A DNA stretch of 64,000 nucleotides from NCBI GenBank assembly GCA_033977485.1, contig CM066992.1, positions 104,953,450 through 105,017,449 on the forward strand, written 5' to 3'. Both the position numbers and the translations under genes were made by a program. The stretch comes from Hydrangea macrophylla. Taxonomy: Eukaryota > Streptophyta > Magnoliopsida > Cornales > Hydrangeaceae. Positions 1 to 11,317 of the stretch are shown here, one piece after another; position 1 is the first letter of the stretch, and every line of letters starts with the position of its first letter. The notes beneath the pieces are model-generated. The model was given only the letters and a program-made list of their open reading frames with translations. It did no database searches and was not told where the DNA came from.

Positions 1-1895
1 CAAATGTTACTGTTGGTTCCATAATGGGTGCATCTCGGAGATCCAAATGAGTCAATAAATTGAGACTCTTCGATATTGTATTGACCATCACATCAGTAAT
101 ATAGTCTACTGAAAGGCACAGTTTCCGTATACATGGCAATATAGGGGGGGAAATATGATTGGCTGGCTGATGGGGTCCCACAGTTGGGCTAAGCAATTCG
201 GTCACCATTACAGAAGATATGTACCCAATCTCAAGAGAAGTCAGTTTTGCAGAAGCCAAAGCCCACACACGAGCAAAATTATGGCGAAGAAATATGGAAA
301 CATCAAACATCAAGGTCAAGGTCTGCACAGATATTGCAGAAGCCTAAGAAACTTGCATGACAATATTTTAAAATGCAGTTACTTTCTAGATGAAATGCAG
401 GGGACCTGCCATAGAGATCCAATGAACAGTTCCTCTTGTGGCCTTATTCTACAAAAGTTGAAATCCATGAAAAATGGAGATCCTGTTTGACATTTTTGGA
501 AAATTGCATTATGATATAAGTGGATAAGAAGTAACCAATAGTTTCATTGTTTAATTAGTAACCAGTAGTTTCATTGTTTGACATTCTATATATGGGTTTT
601 GAGCAAATCTATACAACATAGTATATATATAGATATATAAAAGAGGCAATACGACTTTAAGATGACTTTCTAGCCAAAGGATTGCCACTATGGAAGCTTA
701 AACTAGCTGCATATTCATTCTTCTGAAGCACACTAGTAATGCGGATGAATCAAGAAAATAAATAAGAAGGTAATGGAATCTTTCTGCTATAACCTGTGAG
801 ACAGTAAAAGAAAGGTCATTTGTGCCAAGAGCACTTCACAATGAAAACCCCAACCTGTAAAAGGCAAAGGACCCACCAATTCCCAGTCTCCACCAATTCT
901 CGTATGGATTAATCTTGCTAGAGAAAAATGAACTCAAACAACGGAGACCTACTTAACCAATTTGTTTTGGCAATCTCATACTATGGCTGAAGTGACACCA
1001 ACATATTCTCACCAAAACATTTCTGAAGTTATTTTCATTACTTTTCAAACGAATGGAACACTAGTATGTTGCAATAAAAACCTTACTTCTAATTCAGTGC
1101 AACCACTGAGCAATTCCTCTAGATCAGACACATCAATTGATCGCCCTCTTTTATCCGCAACTGAACTCAAGTATAGAGACCTGAAGAAAAGTAGTAACCG
1201 ATACAAGAATGAAGTTACAAATATAATTACTAGGCTTCGAATTCGTGGTTTTTAACAATCTGCATAGTTTATCTAGTACAATAACCAAAAAAAAAAACCA
1301 CAACTGTTCAGATAAGCATTAGAAAAAAGGGGAATTTTACAACGGCGATCAATTAAATCAAATACAATAATTGTAAAAGGACCAGATTGCAAGAATATCT
1401 GAGAGGAAAAAGAAGAGACCTTAGCTCTTTGCATCGGCCTCCAACCTCGCAAAGAAGCTTTCCAGTGAAGTCTGCGCAATTGTGGAGACAAAGCTCGTGC
1501 AAAGAAGGCCGAAGGAGACAATCGATCGCCGAATCATCGAGCCGAAAGCAATCAACCTTGAGACTCTGAAGGTAAGGGTTTGGAGGCAATAACGGCCTCA
1601 ACAAATCGACAGATATCGCAATGTCCTGAAAGAAAGATGAGATCCGTCAAACATCAGATCCAGCTGAGAGAATATATATACACACACACACACACATATA
1701 TATACATATATATAAACTTACGAGAAGATGGAAATTGGGGAGGAAGAAGAGGATTTGGGAAGCGCAGGTCATGAGGGTCTTGCAAGTGGAAGCGACAGAG
1801 CAGATGGAAGGTACTTCGAGCTTTGTCATTATGGTGGCCATGATCGCAGAGGGAAGAAGATCAAGGCTCGCTGAATCGATTTCGGAGCTCCCCAT
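1..1895 (-). CDS. SKIP17: F-box/LRR protein, SKIP17-like (5' part, cut by window edge)
   Basis: Proteins of this type are thought to be substrate receptors of SCF ubiquitin ligases: the F-box binds SKP1/ASK and leucine-rich repeats bind the target. Four exons read in frame: 1895-1722, 1625-1420, 1180-1087 and 322-1, all with GT/AG borders and matching phases. They give 265 codons before the edge. Exon 1 holds the F-box (residues about 10-45, with a SICSVASTCK block). Exon 2 begins DIAISVDLLRPLLPPNPYL, and exons 2-4 carry LRR-like blocks such as LRPSLHELCLHNC and LNLLTHLDLRDAP. Order and motifs fit Arabidopsis SKIP17, but the N-terminus is shorter because the F-box starts almost at the first Met. 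Intron 1 is 96 bp and includes a CA/TA microsatellite; intron 3 is 764 bp. No stop or frameshift was seen. The 3' part lies outside the window. Confidence 0.88.
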
Positions 1896-1897
1896 TC

Positions 1898-1922
1898 TGT
1901 GTGTGTGTGTGTGTGTGTGTGT
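1898..1922. repeat. TG dinucleotide microsatellite in the SKIP17-like 5' region
   Basis: About 12 TG units lie immediately upstream of the F-box gene ATG at 1895, so on the gene strand this is a CA tract within the probable 5' leader. A second CA/TA tract lies in intron 1 near 1676-1712. Both are likely to vary in length between alleles. Confidence 0.85.
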
Positions 1923-2065
1923 CCCGGACAGACAAATTGGATGGTCTCTCCGGTCAGGGGGAGTAGGGTATGAATATTGAGGTTAGGAATAACATTTGAC
2001 GTGGGGTTCCTAATTGAGCAATTCACTGCACTAAAATAACACAGGTAAAAAAAAAAAAGAGTAAC

Positions 2066-2246
2066 GATGCACAAAAAAAGTGCACAACGAAATGCACAAC
2101 CTGCTTTAATTTGTTGGATCTTGTACTGAAAAAGTTGTACACTTTTTTTTTTTTTTTTGTCTTTTTGTGTGTACAGACTTTTTAGCACGAAGTCCAACAA
2201 TTTTAAGCAAGTTGTGCATTTCGTTGTGCACTTTTTTTTGTGCATC
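2066..2246. mobile_element. Foldback/MITE-like palindrome, 181 bp
   Basis: The left end reads GATGCACAAAAAAAGTGCAC and the right end is its near-exact inverse, ending GTGCATC. Pairing continues inward (for example TTTGTTGGATCTTGT against the inverse of ACGAAGTCCAACAATTT), so nearly the whole element folds into one hairpin. No coding potential. No clear target duplication could be assigned, so the superfamily is left open. Confidence 0.7.
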
Positions 2247-2318
2247 TAGCATTTCCGAAAAAAAAAACCACCACCATCAGAAATTTAGTGAAAAGTCCAT
2301 CCATCCATCTTATATTAA

Positions 2319-2457
2319 GGGAATTGTTATGTACACCCGTATATTTGTTATGTATATTCAAATTCTTTTATTTTATTCATTTTTCTTTTAAAAATTGTCA
2401 CTTTTATAAAGTTGAGCGGTGTACGTAGCAAAAGTAGTGGTGTACATAGTAATTCCC
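2319..2457. mobile_element. Small MITE with GGGAATTG ends, copy 1
   Basis: Terminal inverted repeats GGGAATTGTTATGTACACC and the inverse of GGTGTACATAGTAATTCCC bound 139 bp with no coding potential. TAA precedes the left end and TAG follows the right end, close to the TAA duplication of Tourist (PIF/Harbinger) MITEs. A second copy in the opposite orientation lies at 37227-37350, which supports these borders. Confidence 0.7.
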
Positions 2458-3043
2458 TAGAGTAATCTTTCATACTATTATAAAGAGAAAGGGATACCAA
2501 CATTATTTTCTAAATTCTTTATAATTACAGTTAAATTATCACATTTTATCTTCTTGAAAAAAATATTAGAAAGGTATTAAACTGTCCAATCAATTAAAAT
2601 AAATTACTTCAACAAATGAGGAAAAACTGTCTAAAACAGTTGGCCAAAAAAACAAAAAAACTACCTAAAAAACAAATAAACTGGCAGTGGCCCTATTCCA
2701 GTTAAGTTTAAAAGGATAACAAGTGCTTTCCAAAAAAAAAAAAAAAAAAAAAGAAAAGAATAACAAGTTTTTTTTTTATTATTTTTTATTTTAGTCAAAA
2801 CTCTATAATTAGTGAAATTTATTGGATCAAGTCCCTATGTTAGTATTTTTACAAGTTACGAGAAATTCAAATAAATTTTGTAATGTGAAATTTCACGTAA
2901 AATTTTCACAATTCACATAATTTTTATAAAATTTGGACTTTTTACTGAAATAAAAAAAAAAGGGTTGGATTTAATACTAAAATAGTCTATAATAGAAACA
3001 AGACTTTTTGTGGTTACCCCTGATTGGCACACTTGCTATAAAC

Positions 3044-3627
3044 TAGGGGTGTGTTTCGGCCGGATCGGATCGGAAATAAGGGTTTCGGAAAAAATTCCGA
3101 AATTTTCAGAAATTATTTCGGTGTTCTGATTCCTATTCCGAAAATTCGGAATTTTCATTTTCAGTTCCGATTCCGAAATTTCGGAAATTTTCGGAATTTT
3201 TGGAATCGGATCATTTTCGGAAAATTTTGAATTTTTTTCGGAATTTTTCGGAATCGGATATTTTCGAAAAAATTTTGGAAATTTCGGAATTTTCCGATAC
3301 AAGCTTAGTGCTTGGATTAATGTGGATCAAGTTGGGACTAATTTATAGGCTCACATTCCTTATCCTTTTTCATGGCTAACCGATGTGGGACAAGTAGTGT
3401 AAGGTAATTTCGGAATTTTTCGGAATATTTCGGAATTTTTTCGGAAAATTTTCGAAATATATTTTTCGGAATATTTTCGGCATATTTTCGGAATTCTGAA
3501 AAAAATTCCAATTCCGATCCGAAATTCGGAATTTCGGAATTCGGAATGTATTTTTACTTGCCAAAATCGGAAATTTTCGGATCGGAATCGGTCGAAATCG
3601 AAATTTTCGTTCCAAAACACACCCCTA
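3044..3627. mobile_element. Non-autonomous hAT-type element filled with TTCGGAA repeats
   Basis: The ends are TAGGGGTGTGTTT and its inverse AAACACACCCCTA. Both sides carry the same 8-bp direct repeat CTATAAAC (3036-3043 and 3628-3635); an 8-bp target duplication is typical of hAT transposons. The 584-bp interior is mostly degenerate repetition of TTCGGAA/TTTTCGG-like words in both halves, separated by a unique core at about 3300-3410 that includes CCGATGTGGGACAAG. The long reading frames across it (for example 3036-3302 and 3360-3695, minus strand) are an effect of the repeats and are not proposed as genes. Confidence 0.85.
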
Positions 3628-4009
3628 CTATAAACCATTGGCAGTTGAATGGTTTTTTTTAATTTTTCAAGCTTACTCTCGTAAGTCGTTGGCATCCCTT
3701 GTTACTATTTATTAACGATTTTGGATCATCGGCTGTAATTGTAGGCAGCAGTCGCAGCACTAACGTAGTCATTTATAGGATCACAATTTTTTTTTTCTTT
3801 TTTTTTTTTGGGGTATTTTGAAAAAATGTGTCTTTCTGCATGTGACTATGTGAGAGATGCACCTTAGTCACCAACTAACCATCCATTGACAACTTACCAC
3901 CAGGAGGTTCCATGATATTTTTTTTTTGCTTTGAAGGAGGTTCCATGATAATAACACCAACAAAGCAAATTGTACTCCATAATAGGTCTTTACACTAAAA
4001 AAAATATAG

Positions 4010-4145
4010 GGTACATTACCTTTTATCCACCTGTGGTTTGCCACTTTACCCCTGTAGTTTGAAATGTAACACATAACCCTCTTATGGTCTCCCTGTGGTT
4101 TACCTCTGTGGCATTTTATCCCCCCCTTAGTTTGCACTTTATGAA
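4010..4145. repeat. Mutator-type TIR fragment (CTGTGGTTT family)
   Basis: The segment reads GGTACATTACCTTTTATCC followed by CTGTGGTTTGCCACTTTACC-type phrases. It resembles the ends of the elements at 37426-37836 and 57692-58065. Only one end is present, so this is a relic. The flanks at 3636-4010 and 4145-5230 are AT-rich and show no gene or clear element. Confidence 0.45.
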
Positions 4146-5230
4146 ATAATATCATAAGATATTGGCACCCACCAAACACTCGAATTTATAAAAACCAGTT
4201 CACTTATGATTTATGAACATCGCAATCTCGTTTTTGCTTTCCCAAACTACCTATAAAGTGCGAAAATGTAATCCTACTTCACGTATGGATCAAACAGTAA
4301 TGCACTCGTTAGTAATAGCTATGCTTCTCAAAATTGAATCGTAAATTTTGGTTTAAAATATTTTGATAATTGCACAACATTGAATGTGATATTATTCTTA
4401 TAACAATTGAGCTATTCCAAATTTAAAAATCATAGCATCACTCATTTACTAATTTTGAACAAGATTTTGAATATATTTTATTAAAATCAGAGTATTGAAG
4501 TTATGTTAAATCAATTTTTATGATATAATTTTCGCTTTCTTGACCTAAAATAAGTGATTTAGAATAAATTGAGTATCCTTTACATTACCTTGCAATGAAA
4601 ACTTACCTTCGTTTGACATTTTTTAAATCATAGTGGAAGTCATATGAGTCATTCATAGAGAGAATTTCTCCAATAGGAGGAATTTATCATTAAAGTTCTA
4701 TTGATATAGTTCAACCTAACAGTAATTTTACTTATCCAAGTGTTTTGGTGAATTTTGTAAAGCCTACGATGGCTCGAACCACAAAGATTTTATCCGAATT
4801 AAGATCATAAATTATGAATAAGAATCACAAGATTCAAAGACTTCAGTTGCAAATGATAAATCATTAAACCAAGTATGAAAAGAAAAACCATAAATCTTTA
4901 AGAATAGTGGTATAGTTCTTAAATTTGTTTCCCAACATATAAACAGTGAAACAGCATCAAATACAGTGAAATCATTTGAATTTTCGTTAGACTTTGGTAT
5001 TTGATAATCTCACGACACCTGTATTGGAAACTAATAGATATAAACTTGGATAGCATTAGGACTAAGGTTCTATATGAGTTAGCTGACACCAAACTCCCAA
5101 ACACTGGCCACGCCTCACATATTTTGGAATCCCCTTGCCATTGTTATCAAAAAAAGAAAGAAACACTTGGATAGCATTACTTACTCTTTAATGGTATGGT
5201 AAGTGAAGACAGAAAATTTACAAATCAAAC

Positions 5231-7501
5231 TCAGTCACCAAAGCTGAAACCTCTATCAGCTGCATAATCTACAAAGCTGTTAAGTGGGGCCACTCTCTCA
5301 CCATATTTCTCAAAACCACCCAGTTCTCTCTTAGCCTTAGCTCTAAGATCCTCTGCAACTTCCATGGCCTTTTCCACTCCATACACTGCCACATAACTCT
5401 TACCCTTCCTTTTCTTCTTGTTATCATCTTTGTCTCCACTCTTCATCTTCTCTTCTAAGATATCATCAACCACCTGATACAGAACCCCCACAGCTCGACC
5501 GTACCTTCTCAGCCGCATGATCTCGTCATCTGCGGCGCCGGCTAACAAACCACCGCACACCGCAGAGCACTCGCCCATTTCACCAAACTTCTTTTCTTGG
5601 ACGAATTCGACTGAATTGGGCCCACCCTCAAGGTCGAGGAACTGGCCGGCGGCCATGCCGGTGGACCCCACGGCCCGGGCAATTTCGGCGATGACATGGA
5701 GGATTCGAGGCTCAGGGACGAGCTCAGGAGGGGTGTGAGAGACAATGTGGCGAAAACCCAATGGGAATAGGGCGTCGCCGGCGAGGATTGCCATGTCCAC
5801 ACCGAAGACTGTGTGGTTTGAGGGTTGCCCTCGCCGTGATGGATCGTCGTCCATACATGGAAGGTCGTCGTGTATGAGTGAAGCGGCATGAACCTGTTAA
5901 ATAGTGAAAACCAGATGCATAAGAGGCCGTTCATAAAAAATAAAAAATAAAAATCTCTGAGGACTAACACTCCATTTTGATAGAGAGAAGAGAACATGGT
6001 TATCTCGACCCTATTTGAATAGAGAGAAGAAAAACATAACTCACTCTTTTTTGTTTAGCTTTCATACGAGAATAGAGCCTAAAGTTTAGAATCAATTTAC
6101 TCTTTTATCCTCTACTAAATAACGATAGTTTTTATAAGTACAAAACAAATACAAATACACTAATCTTTTTCTTAGCATTTGACTATGATTCTCTTCTCCT
6201 TAGTTTCTCCGATTCAGAGAACCAAAATTGGGTCATTTTTCCCTCACTTGCTCTCCGATTCTCTCCATTAACCCTCTATTCTCTTCTAACTTAACTATCC
6301 AAACGAGAGAAGTGAGGAAAAAAGAGAAGTCCCCCTGTTTCTCTCCATCCAAACGAATGGTAAATCTATTTATTTATTTTTTCGGAAAGTGGTTAATTAA
6401 TTAAAAGAAAAGGCCAAACAACACTTACAAAAGAACAAGACGCATACCCCAGGATATACAAAAGGCGCAAAAGCAAACATAGAGAGAAACCTATGTATCA
6501 TGGGATGGGATCCTTTCTAGAGCCAAAGACACAGAAAGAAGCACATCCCAACCTATCTAAACATTCCTCAAAAAAAAAAACCTATCTAAACAGAACACTA
6601 GCCAAACCCCTTAGGACTGCCTCTAGTTTTACTCTTGTTTTTCTTTATCTTTCTCTGGCTGGACGACTGAGAACCCTCAAAGCCATCTTCTAAGTAATCC
6701 TCCAACTCAACCCACGTGTCCTCTCCCCCCTCATCATGGGAGACAGGAACCATGTCATTTTCAGTATCTGCATCATCCCGATCAGATATTAGAGCTTGGA
6801 ATCTATTTGGAATTTATAGCATTGAGCTAGTCGAACCCTCATTAAGTCTTGTGATGATTTGGGAATGATCATGAGACTCAACTTTGGTTACTTCATAGTC
6901 TTTATCTATGTAAGGCTCATTGCTACACCTAATATCCTCCATCCTCCCCTCAAGAGACGGAGGGGAGGAATCAACCACAATACCTTTACCTTTATTCTTT
7001 CTTTGAACCACTTGCCAAACTCCCTTGGTCTCCTTCTTGACATAGGCAGCTTTCTTAATGGTTTTAGAACAATAGTGGCCAAAAGATGAGCATTTCTTGC
7101 ATCTCAAAGGAGTCCATTGGTAGTCAACACAAATTCCTGGAACTCTCAGCCTCTCCACTATTACCGCCTTCCATTTCAATGTCAAACTTTTTGATACGGA
7201 CTGTAATTTAAAGCTTTCAAATAGTCAAGTACTACATGTTTTTTGTTATAAAACAAAACAGAGTGGGGTCATTTGGAAATAATCAAAACACAACTTGTGA
7301 ATCTGGGTTTCTTTTGATCAAAGACTCAAAATTCATTTTAAGCCATTAATTATATGCTTTGATGTTACAATCAAGCAGTCATAGAATTCCGGGAAAATTA
7401 ATTCAGCCGATATTAATTTCAACCACTTAATTTTTTTTATCTCTAAATTGGTGAGTTCATTTGCAACAATCAAATTGCTCAGACTGTAACGATCAAAATC
7501 C

Positions 7502-7532
<31 letters not shown>

Positions 7533-7972
7533 AAAAAAAAAGAGGTTCTATAGTTAATAAAAGTGATAAATCTGAATTAATCAAAAGAGGGGTTGGATCG
7601 ATTGATTTGACTATAAGATAAGAGCAAGGAAAGGGAACGAACCATTTCGAGGGCGCAGGCGGTGGGGAAGGCGGCCAGGCGGTTGCCGCCGAAGAGCTCG
7701 CAGGAGGCGACGCACATGACCGGTGGGGCCCGTTTGGCACCTTTAGCGAGAACAGAGTAACGCATGGCCTCGTAGATCTGTTGTGGGTACTGAATTTGTA
7801 TGGCTTCGTCGAGCTTCTGATTAGTTTCTGCGATGAGAGTGGCCCAGTAAGTTCGAAGATCGAACTGGGTCGAAATCGATGAAGAACAACAACGGATTGT
7901 TCGTTGCATAACTGGGCGCCTCTTCGTGAGGTATAGATGGGGAGACGAAGATATGACTGTAGAAAAAACCAT
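5231..7972 (-). CDS. GGR: Geranylgeranyl diphosphate synthase small subunit type II / GGR-like
   Basis: Regulatory small subunit that binds a catalytic GGPP synthase in plastids and tunes GPP/GGPP output for chlorophyll, carotenoid and terpenoid pathways (family knowledge). Exon 1 is 7972-7643 (ATG at 7972, MVFSTVISS) and exon 2 is 5893-5231. The junction reads ALEM/VHAASLIHDDLPC across GT...AG, giving 330 residues. The first about 35 residues are Ser/Arg-rich and look like a chloroplast transit peptide. Two CxxxC motifs that mark this subunit class are present: CVASC (residues 87-91) and CSAVC (219-223). The first Asp-rich motif DDLPCMD (119-125) is intact. The second is DDILE (253-257), with Glu replacing the last Asp, so homomeric catalysis is unlikely. 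A Lys-rich insert (KKKRKGK) follows. The 1749-bp intron holds a MITE, a LINE piece and a poly-C tract. No stop or frameshift was seen. Confidence 0.93.
5968..6360. mobile_element. MITE in the GGR intron, TAA duplication
   Basis: The left end (CACTCCATTTTGATAGAGAG) and right end (CTCTCCATCCAAACGAATGG) are imperfect inverted repeats. TAA lies directly outside both borders (5965-5967 and 6361-6363), as in Tourist-like PIF/Harbinger MITEs. The interior is AG/CT-rich with no coding potential. It sits inside the GGR intron, 75 bases from the exon 2 acceptor. Confidence 0.5.
6364..7190 (-). mobile_element. LINE fragment (ORF1 end plus 3' tail) in the GGR intron
   Basis: On the minus strand, 7185-6814 encodes an ORF1-type peptide with a CCHC zinc knuckle (CKKCSSFGHYCSK) followed by a basic WQVVQRKNKGKGIVVDSS block. 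After stops the same style continues to about 6604 with an acidic segment (EDTWVELEDYLEDGFEG) and a basic end (RKIKKNKSK). A T-rich tail of about 240 bases then leads to the A-rich 3' end CCGAAAAAATAAATAAATA. No reverse transcriptase is present. The copy is 5'-truncated, interrupted and inactive. It matches the copy at 9120-9875. Confidence 0.7.
7501..7541. repeat. Poly-C tract followed by poly-A, GGR intron
   Basis: A run of about 22 C is followed by about 19 A, roughly 100 bases inside the exon 1 donor of GGR. Homopolymers this long are prone to length error in sequencing and assembly. Confidence 0.9.
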
Positions 7973-9057
7973 CGTTTCTCTCTGTGTCCCCCCCTCCCTT
8001 ATCTCTAGTACACTATATAACCACACTCACAGACACAGGTTGTGTATTGTGTATACATACATACATACATATATACACACATGTGTAAGCTTAATTACTT
8101 GAATTTTTAAAGCTCCAGATCAAAGAATAAAAAATAATTGCCGATGATCTGGGTTAGTGGAATTTGGGGAGTTGACTGTGGAGCATCGAAAACATCGACA
8201 ATGACGGACTGGTACTTCTTTGGTCAAACTACGTTTAACCTAGATCCCACTTTTACTATTTTCCATTCTTTTTTTTTTCCCCCCCTTTTTTTTTTTGGCT
8301 GATACGAGTAATTATTTTTCATTCCTTTGTCAGAATGATGGATGTTAGACACATAACATTAACTATCATACAAATTATGTATATTTTGTGCTTCTTAAAA
8401 AAATATAAGTTCTATGTAAAAAATGTATAGTATAACATAAATTACATATATTTAAAACATGTGTTGTGATTTGTGTTATAATTGATGTTTGTGTTATAAT
8501 TAGTGTTATGTGTCTAGTATTATTAATTATAAAAATGAGTTGCTGTCCTATTCCGAAAAATGTAAATCCTGTTTTGTTTTTAAATAGAGAATAATTTTGC
8601 AGAGTTTTCAGCCAAAATAGTATTCATTTCTAAACAAATTCTGAAACTAATGCTCTTGACATAGAAATTCCCATAATAGTATTCTTTTAACCCCCAAACT
8701 TATTATATTTAATACAAAATGTCTTTCCTGTTAGAGAAATACTTTTACCACTTATCTATGGTTGTTTTATGCCAAAAAAAAAAGGTCACGTAGTGTCATA
8801 TGGAATTTTCTTTTAGAAAAATCTCAAACCTAAAACTCAAATATACTCTAAAGTAGTGTAATATACAAAATATGGAGAACGATAAAACTTGTAGTGAAAC
8901 ACAAAGTGCACATATTCAATACGAATTGAAACAATCTTTGGTGCAAGACCCAAGGAAAAAAATTAAGAATAGAAGTACAAATTGATTTAAGTCTCAAAAG
9001 ACAAATTAAAACCAAGGATAGGAAAAATGGAAATCATAAAAAATATATATGTAATAA

Positions 9058-9119
<62 letters not shown>
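7973..9119. other. GGR upstream region, AT-rich, no gene seen
   Basis: A TATATAA motif at 8014-8020 lies about 42 bases before the GGR start codon, a possible but close TATA box. Short CATA and CA repeats follow at 8050-8085. The remainder to 9056 is AT-rich with homopolymers and no supported gene. A long AAT microsatellite occupies 9057-9117. Confidence 0.5.
9057..9117. repeat. AAT/AAAT microsatellite
   Basis: Several AAAT units followed by about 16 AAT units, immediately upstream of the LINE copy at 9120-9875. Confidence 0.9.
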
Positions 9120-9120
<1 letters not shown>

Positions 9121-9875
9121 GAGGGGAAAAAATCAGAAACCAAAACTAACTCTATTTTGGTGTTGGCTAATGCTAATGGGATAGAGGCTGTCTCTTTGCC
9201 ACTAGAAAAGAATCCCACTGATTCTTTAGAAGACGAAAAATGAGAGTGGACAATTGTAGCCAAGAAAAATAAGGGAAAGAAGATCATCGACGGTTCATCT
9301 ACTAGTCCCAAGGGTTCGAATCTTATGGCTTCTTAGACCATGGGCAATATGTTCTATGCTCTTTCTCCAATTGTTGAAAGACAAGTCTCAAGTCTTAGTT
9401 TGAAAGAGGATATAGTCTCCACCTCTAGAGTTTTAATTTGTGATTCTGATGTTGAGATCGATGCTATTGCGGGTGACTCTGAGTTTGAGGAAGATCTCAT
9501 GACTCCCGAAAGTTCCATTTCAAATAGACAAAAGAAGCATGAGGCAAAAATTAAATTCAGCAGAAGTCGCCCCAAAGGCCAACACAAATAGATCTTGGTC
9601 TTTGAGTTGCATGTTTTTTTGGGTCCTTTTTGTTGTTGGGCCAATTTTAGCCTGCTTTATTTATGTCTTTTTGTTAGGCTTTGTTCTCTTTGTTGGTTGG
9701 GAATGATGCCTCTCTTTCTCTTGGGTCGGATAGACTCATTTCCCTTACTTGAGGTGATCTTTTTGTTTTTGTGTTGATTGTCTTTCCAAAGGTATGTTCC
9801 TTTGATTCTTTTGTAGATGTCATTTGGCTTTTCTTTTTATTGATTAACCCTTTTCCAAAAATAAAAAATAAAAAA
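9120..9875 (+). mobile_element. LINE fragment lacking ORF2, same family as the GGR intron copy
   Basis: Plus-strand reading from about 9150 gives ORF1-like text with one internal stop, including WTIVAKKNKGKKIIDGSS, closely matching WQVVQRKNKGKGIVVDSS in the GGR intron copy. The frame at 9340-9591 continues with an acidic segment and a basic end (KIKFSRSRPKGQHK). A T-rich region of about 280 bases follows directly and ends in an A-rich tail (CCAAAAATAAAAAATAAAA). No ORF2 lies between ORF1 and the tail. The copy is 5'-truncated and broken. Confidence 0.65.
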
Positions 9876-10996
9876 TTCCTGTTGTGGTGGTGGTATACTG
9901 CATTCGTATTTCTTTTTAGAAGACAAAGACAAACCCCCTCAGCCTGTCTTGCACAACTTCGGGATCCCCGCCAGTATTTCAAATGGTTTAACTATTGTCG
10001 TTTTTATAAAGTAGGACAGAGAAATAAATATTGGCACATGTACCGACCCCACAATATACGCACCGAGTAAATTATCAGGGAGGTGAGTGGACGGTAACCC
10101 ACATCAAACTCTGGATATGTTTCATTCAGCTACTTGAAATTCGTCCTTTCAACCACTCACATGACCCCTGAAAATTTCAAACCCTTAACCTCCCCATATA
10201 AAACCAACAACTTTGGTCAACTTAGCTTACAATTCTATTTCTCCTCTATTGCAGTTCAAATGCACGAGACCATTTGAATTGTCATTGAGTTTTGTTTTTT
10301 TCATTCAATTTTTTCTTGCAGAAGTCATATGCATACAACACAATTTATCCAAGAAGAAAGTCACAATTTTCATTAATAATAGGTGAGACCGTGAGATGGA
10401 AAAGGAGAATTATAATGAGAATTTCTTTATCATGAGTGTTAGTTTGAGAATTACTTTAAAAATTAGTGCTATTTTGGCAGTAAACTCAATTTTACATTGG
10501 TCCCGATTTTGAATTTTCATTTAGCCCAAATATTTTTCCTTAAATTTCACAAAAGTCCAACCTATAGAAAAAGTAAACCATTCCTGATATCTGCATTAAA
10601 AAAAAAAAAAGAAGAAGAAGATGTAACCTACAAATGTCTTCCATCATAGTAATAAAGACTAATAACAGAGGATATTATGCAAACTCACCACATGGATGAA
10701 GACTTTAATTTGAGATCTAACGTCCACTGTCTTGTTAAGTCACCAGCTCCAAAAGTTGAATTATTAGTCTATTAAACAATTTTTTTAACAATGAATATCA
10801 AACTGCAACAACTCTAATTATGTGTATTGTCCTTAATTATCTATTGATTAATAAAATGACCACCTATATTGTTTATCCTTATATTATGAAATATAATAGG
10901 ATAATTAATAAATTGTAACTTCTATTTACTTATACCATGCATTATCATGTAATATCCTAAAGATTATACATATGCATATATATATATATATATATA
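9876..10996. other. AT-rich spacer, no gene or element recognised
   Basis: No conserved coding segment or bounded repeat was recognised. There is a short AAG run near 10605 and an AT microsatellite at about 10974-10996 that adjoins the next element. Confidence 0.4.
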
Positions 10997-11277
10997 GGTA
11001 AATTGCAAATTTCACCCCTGTAGTTTAAGGATTGTGCAGTTTGGTCCTTATAGTTTCAATTTACACTCTATAGTTTGAAAATTGTGCAAAATACACCCAA
11101 TTACAAAATAAGCAAGGGCACAATGGGAATATCACATTATTTTCGATCCAATATAACCCCATGTGCAGGGACTGACCCAGAAGTGTAGTTTAGTGGGAGC
11201 AGAAGCTTATACGGGGGATCAGGGGCAACGCCCCGACTCGATATATTTAATTTTTTGGGTTAGAAATAATATAATTC

Positions 11278-11280
<3 letters not shown>

Positions 11281-11314
<34 letters not shown>
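11281..11314. repeat. TG microsatellite in the loop of the inverted repeat
   Basis: About 16 GT units inside the loop between the two long arms of the element at 10997-13138. Confidence 0.9.

Positions 11315-11317
<3 letters not shown>

Noticed and set aside
155..490. 111-codon plus-strand frame
   Set aside because: It lies opposite exon 4 of the SKIP17-like gene, which reads cleanly with conserved LRR text on the minus strand; the plus frame has no recognisable domain.
3036..3695. Minus-strand frames rich in Lys/Ile/Phe/Ser
   Set aside because: They come from the TTCGGAA repeat body of the hAT-type element and end at its borders.
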